From the NCBI GenBank assembly GCA_943913905.1, contig CALTZZ010000119.1:1-6915 (forward strand): DNA of 6,915 bases, read 5' to 3'. Shown one piece after another: positions 1-5,797 of this stretch. Source of the DNA: an uncultured Dermabacteraceae bacterium (GTDB lineage: Bacteria; Actinomycetota; Actinomycetes; Actinomycetales; Dermabacteraceae). How positions within the stretch are numbered: the stretch's first letter is position 1; every line of letters begins with the position of its first letter. Below the pieces are notes generated by a model. The model saw only the letters and a list, made by a program, of their open reading frames with translations, did not search any database and was not told the DNA's origin. The translations under genes were made by a program, and so were the position numbers.

Positions 1-225
1 GGAGTGCCCAGGGGTGGGGCCAGTAAGACCGCCGACGGTCCCCGGTTCATAAGGGGCTTCCGGCCTGCGGGTTGACGAATGCTCGGCGTAACCACCGCGC
101 GGTTGCTCCTCGGTGTCATCAAGGATCGATTCGTCGAAGTCCACGCCCTCCATGATCTTGGAGAATTCGGCGTCGATATCGTCACGGTCGTCACGATCGC
201 GAGGGCCGTCGGGTGTAGCGGTCAT
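1..225 (-). CDS. Hypothetical acidic protein, N-terminal part (gene runs off the left edge)
   Basis: An open frame begins with ATG at 225-223, two bases after the hisB stop, and stays open for 75 codons to the window edge, so the 3' part is missing. A purine-rich AAGGGA, about 11 bases before the ATG inside the hisB end, may serve as the ribosome site. The first 45 residues are rich in Asp and Glu (starting MTATPDGPRDRDDRDDIDAE, with SKIMEGVDFDESILDD after it). The rest is Pro/Gly/Ser-rich and looks disordered. No catalytic motif or membrane segment is visible in this part. The tight spacing says it is co-transcribed with hisC and hisB. In actinobacterial his clusters hisH and priA usually follow nearby, sometimes after a small unknown gene, so this could be such a spacer gene; its function is unknown. 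Confidence 0.7.
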   Translation of the reverse strand, partial: MTATPDGPRDRDDRDDIDAEFSKIMEGVDFDESILDDTEEQPRGGYAEHSSTRRPEAPYEPGTVGGLTGPTPGHS

Positions 226-227
226 TA

Positions 228-851
228 CTAGATAGTTCCCTTCGTGGAGGGGATGGTGCCAGACATGCGCGGGTCCATCTCGCAGGCTTCACGCAGTGCC
301 CGGGCGAGGGCTTTGAACTGCGCTTCAACAATATGGTGCGGGTCGCGGCCGGAGAGAACACGCATGTGAAGGCAGAGGCCCGCATGGAAAGCAAATGACT
401 CAAGAACGTGGCGCGTGAGGGAGCCCGTGAAATGGCCACCGATCAGATGGTGTTCCTGGCCTTCAGGTTCGCCAGTGGCCACGCAATAGGGGCGGCCGGA
501 TAGATCGATCACTGCGTGAGCCAGCGCTTCATCGAGGGGCACGAAGGCGTTCGCGAAACGACGCACTCCGCGTTTATCACCGAGGGCTTCAGCGAACGCC
601 TGGCCCAACACAATCGCGGTGTCTTCCACCGTGTGATGGACGTCGATGTGGGTATCCCCCGTTGCCTTGACGGTGAGGTCGAACGAGCCGTGTACACCGA
701 GGGCAGTGAGCATATGGTCGAAGAAGGGGACGCTCGTATCGATGGCAACCTCGCCGGTGCCGTCCACATTGAGCTCGATGTCTATCGAGCTTTCCTTCGT
801 GGTTCGCGCCACGTGGGCCGTGCGCGACTGGGCCTTTTGTGCAGCGCTCAC
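228..851 (-). CDS. hisB: Imidazoleglycerol-phosphate dehydratase (HisB)
   Basis: This is the cytosolic, manganese-dependent enzyme that dehydrates imidazoleglycerol phosphate to imidazole-acetol phosphate in histidine biosynthesis (EC 4.2.1.19). The 207-residue protein is the usual size of the monofunctional IGPD family, with no phosphatase domain fused. Visible family motifs are PFFDHML (42-48), the metal-binding HHTVED (72-77) within DIDVHHTVEDTAIVLGQA, the second copy HHIVEAQFKALARAL (172-186), and the C-terminal PSTKG (201-205). These match the two internally related halves of the fold. The start is GTG at 851-849, overlapping the hisC stop as GTGA. A full GGAGGTGA ribosome site (866-859) lies seven bases upstream inside hisC, which fixes the start and indicates translational coupling. 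The next gene on the strand starts two bases after the stop. Confidence 0.97.
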   Translation of the reverse strand: MSAAQKAQSRTAHVARTTKESSIDIELNVDGTGEVAIDTSVPFFDHMLTALGVHGSFDLTVKATGDTHIDVHHTVEDTAIVLGQAFAEALGDKRGVRRFANAFVPLDEALAHAVIDLSGRPYCVATGEPEGQEHHLIGGHFTGSLTRHVLESFAFHAGLCLHMRVLSGRDPHHIVEAQFKALARALREACEMDPRMSGTIPSTKGTI

Positions 852-1981
852 GCGTGCGTCACCTCCGCCAGTGCCTGGATAAATGCTCTGTTATTGTCCC
901 GGGTTCCCACCGAGACCCGCAACCAGCCCTCAGGGCCAACCTTGCGGATGAGGACTCCGCGCTCGCGCAGTCCCTCGAACACGGCGTGCCGATCGCTGAA
1001 TTCGCCGAAGAGGAGGAAGTTTGAATCGGAACTCGCCACTGTGAAGCCCATCCCCTCGAGCTCGGTTTTCAACGAATCCCGCGCTTCTCGGAGAAAGTCC
1101 ACGCTCGACAAGAGCTCCTCGGTGAAATCAAGTGCCGCATGCGCAACAGCTTGTGTCACCGCGCTCACGTGGTACGGGAGACGCACCACGCGCACGGCAT
1201 CAACGATCGCCGGCGACGCCGCCATGTACCCCACGCGTGCTCCGGCCAGGGCGAACGCCTTCGCCATCGTGCGCGTCACGATCAGATTCGGGTGGTGCTC
1301 AATGAGGCTGACCGCGCTGGCAATGCCATCGTGGCGAAACTCGGCATAGGCCTCGTCCACCACAAGGAGCGCGCCCCGCTCCTCAAGCGCTCGGGCCACC
1401 TGCTTCACCGTCGCGAGCTCCAGCGCCGTTCCAGTCGGGTTATTGGGACTGGTCAACAGCACAATCGTGGGATCGTGCGCCTCGATACCGCGGACGACGT
1501 CGGCCGCCGAGAGTTCGAACTCTGGCGCGGGGCCGCGGTTCTCAGTCACCCATCCCGTCAGCGTGTTTCGCGCGTATTCCGGGTACATCGAATAGTGAGG
1601 AACGAACGCCAACGCTGTTCGACCGGGACCGCCAAACGCCTGAAAGATCTGTTGCATGATCTCGTTCGAGCCGTTCGCGACCCACACCTGCTCCGGCGGC
1701 AACACGGCGACGCTCCCAGCCCCGTGTGCGGCGTCTTCCGTAGCGAGGTACTCCGCCAAGCGCGCCCGAAGGTCCACGAATTCCCGATCGGGATACCGGT
1801 TGAGGCCGACGGATGCCTCCCCCACACGCTGTTTGATCCGCTCCACCAGCGCCGTTGACGGCCCGAAGGGGTTTTCATTCACGTTCATGACGTGCTCAAC
1901 GAGCAGCTGGGGTGCTCCATAGGGAGCCTCATGCTCAAGACCCGCGCGGATGGGCGGCTGGAATCCGTCTGCTTGTGCCAT
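848..1981 (-). CDS. hisC: Histidinol-phosphate aminotransferase (HisC)
   Basis: A pyridoxal-phosphate enzyme of aminotransferase class I/II that converts imidazole-acetol phosphate plus glutamate to histidinol phosphate and 2-oxoglutarate (EC 2.6.1.9). The protein has 377 residues, normal for HisC. Visible motifs: YGAPQ (21-25) and the N-terminal substrate loop NVNENPFGPS (33-42), NGSNE (103-107), SPNNPTG (178-184), VVDEAYAEF (207-215; Asp209 should contact the PLP ring nitrogen), TMAKAFALAGARVGY with the Schiff-base Lys241, and the carboxylate-binding arginine in RVSVGT (355-360). The YGAPQ and NENP loop also argue for HisC rather than a generic aromatic aminotransferase, as does the hisB gene directly behind it. 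ATG 1981 puts YGAPQ about 20 residues in, as expected. No Shine-Dalgarno sequence precedes it, and a TANNNT element six bases upstream suggests a leaderless message. Confidence 0.97.
   Translation of the reverse strand: MAQADGFQPPIRAGLEHEAPYGAPQLLVEHVMNVNENPFGPSTALVERIKQRVGEASVGLNRYPDREFVDLRARLAEYLATEDAAHGAGSVAVLPPEQVWVANGSNEIMQQIFQAFGGPGRTALAFVPHYSMYPEYARNTLTGWVTENRGPAPEFELSAADVVRGIEAHDPTIVLLTSPNNPTGTALELATVKQVARALEERGALLVVDEAYAEFRHDGIASAVSLIEHHPNLIVTRTMAKAFALAGARVGYMAASPAIVDAVRVVRLPYHVSAVTQAVAHAALDFTEELLSSVDFLREARDSLKTELEGMGFTVASSDSNFLLFGEFSDRHAVFEGLRERGVLIRKVGPEGWLRVSVGTRDNNRAFIQALAEVTHA
859..866 (-). promoter_or_regulatory. Shine-Dalgarno site for hisB
   Basis: GGAGGTGA on the minus strand, eight bases fully complementary to the 16S rRNA 3' end, seven bases before the hisB GTG and inside the last codons of hisC. 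It settles the choice of the GTG start and supports coupled translation of hisC and hisB. Confidence 0.85.
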
Positions 1982-1987
1982 GCATCC

Positions 1988-1993
1988 AGTGTA
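1988..1993 (-). promoter_or_regulatory. Putative -10 element (TACACT) for leaderless hisC transcription
   Basis: TACACT fits the actinobacterial -10 pattern TANNNT and ends six bases before the hisC ATG, which would put the transcription start at or next to the A of the start codon. No purine-rich ribosome site lies between it and the ATG; the nearby sequence is pyrimidine-rich. A good -35 match is not visible at 16-18 bases upstream, as is common for such promoters. This would drive hisC-hisB and the following gene. Inference from pattern and spacing only. Confidence 0.5.
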
Positions 1994-2041
1994 GAGAGGC
2001 AGCTAAGCAAAGGACGGCGAGGTCCGAAGTGTGTACCGGGG

Positions 2042-2067
2042 CCACAGGTGTGGAATTAAGTTTCACA
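2042..2067. promoter_or_regulatory. Overlapping imperfect palindromes, candidate operator in the divergent intergenic region
   Basis: Two overlapping inverted repeats lie midway between the divergent hisC and amidase genes. The first, CCACA-GG-TGTGG (2042-2053), has perfect five-base arms. The second, TGTGGAATTAAGTTTCACA (2049-2067), pairs at seven of nine positions around a central A at 2058. They share the TGTGG half-site. The region is noticeably more AT-rich than the flanking genes. The layout resembles a binding site for a dimeric helix-turn-helix regulator placed upstream of both promoters. No regulator gene is visible in the window, so the partner is unknown. Confidence 0.35.
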
Positions 2068-2079
2068 AAAATTACTCCC

Positions 2080-2109
2080 ACGACAGTTCGTTCCGTGCAA
2101 CGATGTAAT
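2080..2109 (+). promoter_or_regulatory. Putative promoter for the amidase gene
   Basis: TGTAAT at 2104-2109 matches the -10 consensus TATAAT at five of six bases, and ACGACA at 2080-2085 matches TTGACA at four of six, with an 18-base spacer. A start near 2116 would give a leader of about 40 bases before the amidase ATG, leaving room for the visible ribosome site. Pattern-based prediction; the start site is not certain. Confidence 0.4.
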
Positions 2110-2143
2110 GGCCGCCACACATCCACTCATGCGAGACCGTGCA

Positions 2144-2149
2144 AGGAAG
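2144..2149 (+). promoter_or_regulatory. Shine-Dalgarno site deciding the amidase start
   Basis: AGGAAG, seven bases before ATG 2157. An in-frame GTG at 2139 lies upstream of this site and has no ribosome site of its own, so ATG 2157 is the better start. Confidence 0.7.
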
Positions 2150-2156
2150 CAATCAC

Positions 2157-3590
2157 ATGACTGAATCAACCGCTGCCTTCGATCGTCGATCACTGACCCG
2201 CCGCACCGCGCTAACCGCCCTCGCAACGGCGTGCGTCGCCGCCTCCTCAGCAACAGCACCCGCCCTAGCATCACAGCCACGCACCCCCGGGCCGCGCCGC
2301 AATACCCATCCCGCACAACAGCGACATTCACGCGAGAAATACAACGTTTTGACGCCACCAAGCGAGCCGTTCGCACCGGAAGTTCCCCACGGCATCTCCG
2401 CTGATACCCGCCTTGCCGCTTACGCGCTCAACTCTTCCGAAACCGGCGACTACGGAAACTACTCGCTCGCAGCGCGCACTGACGCCGATATCTCATCAAT
2501 CATCATTCACGACACGGAAGTCGACTACGACACAACTCTTTCGATCTTCCAAGACCCACTCAAGTATGCGTCTATCCACTATGTAGTTCGCGAAGACGGC
2601 CACATCACTCAAATGGTCCGCGGCCACGACATTGCATGGCACGCAGGAAACTGGACCTTCAACCAGTCGTCTATCGGCATCGAACTAATCGGCGTGGCAG
2701 AAGACCCGAGCCACTACACCGATGCACAGTACGCAGCGACCGGCGCTCTCGTTCGATACCTGTGCGACACATGGGATATTCCACGAGATCGCGACCACGT
2801 TCTCGCTCACGAAGATCTTCCCGGTGGCACTGCCCAAGGTCAGGCCGCAATGCACTGGGACCCAGGCGCCTACTATGACTGGGCACAATTGCAGCGCGAA
2901 ACCGGAATGCGCGCACCTCAACCAACCCGGAAGCGGCTCAAGGACACCGTGACGATCGCGCCTCGCTACGACTCACATACGCTCGCCTTCCTCAGCTGCA
3001 ATGAGGGCGAAGGACGACTTCCCGCTCGCTCCACATCCCACCTCTGGGTTCGCACGGAACCTCACGATGACGCCCCGCTCATCACTGATCCCGCCCTCGC
3101 AGCACACTCCGAAAGCGGTGGTACCGAACGCATATGTGACTGGGGAGACCAGGTGGCATACGGCCAAACCTTTGCTGTTGCTGAGGACCGCAAGGACTGG
3201 GTCGCGATTTGGATTAGCGGGCGTCTTGGATGGATCCGAAGGACCGACGCCAACGGCCGCCCCACCGTGGCACGCGGACCGAAGAAGTCACGCCTCGTCA
3301 CCACAGCAGGAGACACAACAGTTGACGTATTCGGAAGCGCGTACCCCTCGAAAGGCGCTTTCGAGGGGGCAGGCGTTGAGGTTCCCGACGTGGCTCCGCT
3401 CCCCTACGAGTTCGAACCGGGCCAGCGGTATGTCGTGGAGGCGAGCGTTCAGGGTTCCTACTACCAGTCCCCCGGCTTTGAGGGAGACGGCGGCACATGG
3501 GTGCGCGACACCACCGAATGGTTGCGCATCCAGCTCAACCACCGAAGCGCATTCGTCCGAGCCGCCGAGGTCACTGACATCGATTCCTAA
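2157..3590 (+). CDS. Secreted N-acetylmuramoyl-L-alanine amidase (Amidase_2 family) with C-terminal SH3-like repeats
   Basis: A predicted zinc enzyme that cuts the amide bond between N-acetylmuramic acid and the L-alanine of the stem peptide in cell-wall peptidoglycan. From ATG 2157 the protein has 477 residues. Residues 1-38 form an export signal: twin-arginine-like LTRRTALTAL (13-22), a hydrophobic Ala-rich stretch, and a signal-peptidase site after ALA (36-38). A charged, Pro-rich linker follows to about 75. The Amidase_2 domain spans about 110-245: IIIHDT (His118), WHAG (His162), GIELIG (Glu176), LAHEDLPGG (His218) and HWDPGAYYDW (His233, Asp235). By analogy with AmpD-type enzymes, His118, His218 and Asp235 would bind zinc and Glu176 would act as catalyst. 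The region 290-475 holds two probable SH3-like wall-binding units (LWVRTEP to GWIRR, and YVVEAS to FVRAAEV). Likely roles are wall turnover or daughter-cell separation; a prophage endolysin is less likely given the export signal and the absence of phage genes. Confidence 0.88.
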   Translation: MTESTAAFDRRSLTRRTALTALATACVAASSATAPALASQPRTPGPRRNTHPAQQRHSREKYNVLTPPSEPFAPEVPHGISADTRLAAYALNSSETGDYGNYSLAARTDADISSIIIHDTEVDYDTTLSIFQDPLKYASIHYVVREDGHITQMVRGHDIAWHAGNWTFNQSSIGIELIGVAEDPSHYTDAQYAATGALVRYLCDTWDIPRDRDHVLAHEDLPGGTAQGQAAMHWDPGAYYDWAQLQRETGMRAPQPTRKRLKDTVTIAPRYDSHTLAFLSCNEGEGRLPARSTSHLWVRTEPHDDAPLITDPALAAHSESGGTERICDWGDQVAYGQTFAVAEDRKDWVAIWISGRLGWIRRTDANGRPTVARGPKKSRLVTTAGDTTVDVFGSAYPSKGAFEGAGVEVPDVAPLPYEFEPGQRYVVEASVQGSYYQSPGFEGDGGTWVRDTTEWLRIQLNHRSAFVRAAEVTDIDS

Positions 3591-3609
3591 GGGGTGCAGC
3601 CACCACCGA

Positions 3610-3615
3610 TAGGGT
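3610..3615 (+). promoter_or_regulatory. Putative -10 element (TAGGGT) before the DUF3054 gene
   Basis: TAGGGT fits TANNNT and ends seven bases before GTG 3623, which would give a leaderless message for the membrane protein and cupin genes. The same hexamer and spacing occur before hisD. No good -35 is seen at normal spacing; CTGACA at 3574-3579 is too far away. The alternative is that AGGGTGG is only a weak ribosome site and the gene is read through from the amidase. Confidence 0.35.
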
Positions 3616-3622
3616 GGGCTGG

Positions 3623-4000
3623 GTGAAGAACTACTACTTCGGCGTTATTGCCGACATCGTCCTGGTTATCGTCTTCGCCGCCCTTGGCGTGGCGTCGCAC
3701 TACGGCGTTGTCACGGGACCTGCACTAGCCAGGGTCGCGTGGCCGTTCCTCGTCGCGCTGCTCGTTGCGCACCTGATTTTGCGAACGTGGAAAGCTGCCC
3801 CGTGGCAACTGTGGCCGCGCGGCGTGTTCATCGTGCTCATCACCGTGGTGGGCGCGATGGTGATCCGCAGCCTTATCGGTGACGGCACAGACACGGCGTT
3901 CGTCATCGTCGCGTTCTGCGTCAACACACTATTCCTATTGGGCTGGCGCGCACTCGCGGCTTTCGCCCACCGCCGCCGCATTCGAAAGGAAGCACAATGA
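3623..4000 (+). CDS. DUF3054-type integral membrane protein
   Basis: A 125-residue, very hydrophobic protein with four probable membrane helices at about 8-24, 36-53, 67-85 and 91-114, and a basic cytoplasmic tail (HRRRIRKEAQ, 116-125). It resembles the actinobacterial DUF3054 family: an early Asp followed by VFAALGVASH (17-26), a WPF in helix 2 (40-42), and a GAMVIRSLIGDGT stretch (77-89) leading into the last helix. The family has no established function. GTG 3623 is chosen because a TAGGGT element ends seven bases before it. GTG 3614, three codons earlier, is an equally open alternative (128 residues). The gene starts about 30 bases after the amidase stop and its own stop overlaps the cupin start, so it is probably co-expressed with the cupin and perhaps with the amidase. 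Confidence 0.8.
   Translation: MKNYYFGVIADIVLVIVFAALGVASHYGVVTGPALARVAWPFLVALLVAHLILRTWKAAPWQLWPRGVFIVLITVVGAMVIRSLIGDGTDTAFVIVAFCVNTLFLLGWRALAAFAHRRRIRKEAQ
3985..3992 (+). promoter_or_regulatory. Shine-Dalgarno site for the cupin gene
   Basis: AAAGGAAG lies four bases before the cupin ATG, inside the last codons of the membrane protein gene (the core AGGA sits about seven bases from the ATG). It confirms ATG 3997 and the coupled ATGA overlap. Confidence 0.7.
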
Positions 4001-4401
4001 ACACCACCGACTTTGAACCCGGTGATCCGAGGATTGGTCTCGTCACGCAAGGACACGACTCGGGGACAGAATCTGGAGCGTTCGAGTTCGTAGAAGAACT
4101 GTGCGGTGTGGCCACTCCGAAGAACGGCCGAGGCGGCGCGAAGGCAGTCCTCGCGACGGAGTCCGCGAAAATAGTGACTTTCGAATTCGGAGAGGGCGAC
4201 GTTCTCAACGAGCACGCGACCCGTCACCCCGTCGTGATTCAGGTGATTCGCGGCGCCGTGGAATTCGACGTCCAGGGAGAAAGCCTGACAATGCGCCCCG
4301 GACAGGTCATCCACCTGACGCCGATGCTGCGCCACGCGGTGCGCGCCCTCGAACCGACAACGCTCACCGTCACGATGCTGCTGCCGCACACCACAAGCTG
4401 A
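3997..4401 (+). CDS. Small single-domain cupin protein
   Basis: A 134-residue protein with one conserved beta-barrel cupin domain at about 58-130 and no signal peptide, so cytoplasmic. Cupin motif 1 is EFGEGDVLNEHATRHPVVIQ (63-82), closing with VIRGAVEF (83-90). Motif 2 is MRPGQVIHLTPMLRHAVRAL (99-118). Compared with the classical motif, the HxH pair is replaced by His73 and His77 and the usual Glu by Gln82; His113 in motif 2 is kept. A metal site is therefore possible but altered. The first 55 residues are variable and may form an extra strand or arm. The start ATG overlaps the preceding stop (ATGA). Cupins range from sugar isomerases to ligand-sensing domains, so substrate and role cannot be named; pairing with a membrane protein is the only contextual clue. 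Confidence 0.85.
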   Translation: MNTTDFEPGDPRIGLVTQGHDSGTESGAFEFVEELCGVATPKNGRGGAKAVLATESAKIVTFEFGEGDVLNEHATRHPVVIQVIRGAVEFDVQGESLTMRPGQVIHLTPMLRHAVRALEPTTLTVTMLLPHTTS

Positions 4402-4410
4402 CAGGCAACC

Positions 4411-4431
4411 AGCACCCCATGTTGGGGCGCT
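4411..4431. terminator. Hairpin between convergent cupin and hisD genes, probable bidirectional terminator
   Basis: AGCACCCCA (4411-4419), loop TGT, then TGGGGCGCT (4423-4431) form a nine-base stem with one A-C mismatch. The hairpin lies in the 36-base gap between the cupin stop and the hisD stop, where both transcripts must end. No run of T follows in either direction, so it is a non-canonical (T-tract-less) terminator of the kind often proposed in actinobacteria, or relies on Rho. Confidence 0.55.
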
Positions 4432-4437
4432 CGACCA

Positions 4438-5790
4438 TTACTCGAAGCGAATCGACACTGCGCGACCGTGAGCGGGCAGGCCCTCTGCGGTAGCCAGCGT
4501 TTCAGCCGCGGTTCGCGATGCGTTCAATCCCGCCTTGTCGTATTCGATCGTGTGAACGCGACGCAGGAATGCGTGGACCCCCAGGCCTGAAGAAAAGCGT
4601 GAACTCCCACCCGTTGGCAACACGTGGTTCGAACCAGCCGCGTAATCACCAAGTGAGACAGGCGCATACTCACCCACGAAAATCGCTCCCGCGTTCGTGA
4701 TTGCCGCCGCCACATCGTGGGAATCGCGCGAGCACTCCGCGTTGGTGTGAATCTCCAGGTGTTCCGCGCCATAACCGTTCGCTACCGCGATAGCGGCCTC
4801 ACAATCATCAACAAGCATGGCCCCAGACTGGGGCCCCGCCAGGGCCTCGGCGATTCGACTACTGTGCTCAGTCTCAGGTACCTGCCGTTCAAGCTCACGC
4901 TGGACTCTCGCGATGAGCTCCTCACTATCGGTGATGAGCACGCTCGCCGCCATGGGATCGTGTTCGGCTTGAGAAATGAGGTCTGCCGCAACGAAACGCG
5001 CATCCGCAGCATCGTCCGCAATGATCGCGATCTCGGTGGGCCCCGCCTCCGAGTCAATCCCGACCACGCCCTTCACGGCGCGCTTCGCCGCCGCCACATA
5101 CACGTTCCCCGGCCCGGTAATGAGATCAACGGGATCGATCGGATCCTCGCCGGCGTCGTCTCCAAAGGCCAAGAGAGCGATCGCCTGGGCCCCGCCTGCC
5201 GCATACACCTCGGTGACGCCAAGCAGGGAACACGCCGCCAAAATCGTGGGGTGAGGGCGTCCGTCGTCCTCACGCTGCGGCGGCGATACAACGGCGATGT
5301 CTCCCACCCCAGCCACTTGTGCCGGAACAACATTCATCACCACGGAACTCGGCAACACGGCACGCCCACCCGGCACGTACACCCCGACACGGTCCACGGG
5401 AATGCATCGCTCCCCCACGATGCCGCCCTCGCACACCTCCACACGGCTATCCGACGGCAGCGACGCCTCACACACGGTCCTGACCCGATCGATCGCAGTC
5501 TCCAACGCCTCCCGGACCGCTGGTTCCAGCGAATCGAGTGCTTTCGCCAGCTCCACTTCCGGCACCTTCAAGGCCGACGGCCGCAGCCCATCAAACTGCT
5601 CCGAAAACTCCAACACAGCCTCTGAGCCACGCTCACGAACCGCGTCCACAATGGGCTGCACGATCGCGAGAGCCGCGTCAACGTTCACCTGTGGCCGCGG
5701 CAGATGCGTCCGCAAGAATGCGCGCGAGAGCCGCGCGCCACGCCAATCGAGCGTAGAAAACGTGATTCCGGGAGCGCCAATGGGATTCAT
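4438..5790 (-). CDS. hisD: Histidinol dehydrogenase (HisD)
   Basis: A zinc-dependent, cytosolic enzyme that carries out the last two steps of histidine biosynthesis, oxidising L-histidinol to L-histidine with two NAD+ (EC 1.1.1.23). The 450-residue length is usual for the family. Visible features: VDRVGVYVPGGRAVLPSSVVM (starting at 132), AAGGAQAIALLAFG (197-210), the signature GPGNVYVAAAKR (226-237), DSEAGPTEI (246-254), SQAEHDP with Gln274 and His277, AEHLEI with Glu343-His344, GDYAAGSNHVLPT with Asp382, and LPAHGRAV with His441. By comparison with the E. coli enzyme, Gln274, His277, Asp382 and His441 are the zinc ligands, and Glu343 and His344 the catalytic pair; all are present, so the enzyme should be active. 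The ATG is 10 bases downstream of the dnaE stop. Unlike in most relatives, hisC does not follow; a convergent plus-strand block does. Confidence 0.97.
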   Translation of the reverse strand: MNPIGAPGITFSTLDWRGARLSRAFLRTHLPRPQVNVDAALAIVQPIVDAVRERGSEAVLEFSEQFDGLRPSALKVPEVELAKALDSLEPAVREALETAIDRVRTVCEASLPSDSRVEVCEGGIVGERCIPVDRVGVYVPGGRAVLPSSVVMNVVPAQVAGVGDIAVVSPPQREDDGRPHPTILAACSLLGVTEVYAAGGAQAIALLAFGDDAGEDPIDPVDLITGPGNVYVAAAKRAVKGVVGIDSEAGPTEIAIIADDAADARFVAADLISQAEHDPMAASVLITDSEELIARVQRELERQVPETEHSSRIAEALAGPQSGAMLVDDCEAAIAVANGYGAEHLEIHTNAECSRDSHDVAAAITNAGAIFVGEYAPVSLGDYAAGSNHVLPTGGSSRFSSGLGVHAFLRRVHTIEYDKAGLNASRTAAETLATAEGLPAHGRAVSIRFE

Positions 5791-5797
5791 AGCCGCA

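Noticed and set aside
516..1349. Plus-strand open frame (277 codons) opposite hisB and hisC
   Set aside because: It spans the hisB-hisC overlap on the opposite strand; both minus-strand proteins have all their catalytic motifs, and this frame's product is low-complexity Ser/Arg/Ala.
1139..1858. Plus-strand open frame (239 codons) opposite hisC
   Set aside because: Antisense shadow of hisC with an Arg/His-rich product and no ribosome site or family motif.
2049..2067. TGTGG...TTTCACA as a classical CRP site
   Set aside because: The spacing between half-sites is three bases longer than the TGTGA-N6-TCACA consensus, and one arm base differs; retained only as a generic candidate operator.
2139..2156. 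Upstream in-frame GTG start adding six residues to the amidase
   Set aside because: The ribosome site AGGAAG lies downstream of this GTG and is well spaced for ATG 2157; the extra residues do not improve the signal peptide.
3001..3612. Second plus-strand frame (203 codons) within the amidase gene
   Set aside because: Overlaps the amidase C-terminal domain in another frame; the product is Ser/Thr/Pro/Arg-rich and the amidase frame gives sensible beta-rich sequence.
3700..4389. Minus-strand open frame (229 codons) opposite the DUF3054 and cupin genes
   Set aside because: The plus-strand frames show membrane helices, a cupin domain, a ribosome site and an ATGA overlap; the antisense product has no coherent features.
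4717..5625. Long plus-strand open frame (302 codons) opposite hisD
   Set aside because: It lies wholly within the clearly conserved hisD frame and its translation is rich in Arg, His and Pro with no recognisable domain, as expected of an antisense shadow in GC-rich DNA.
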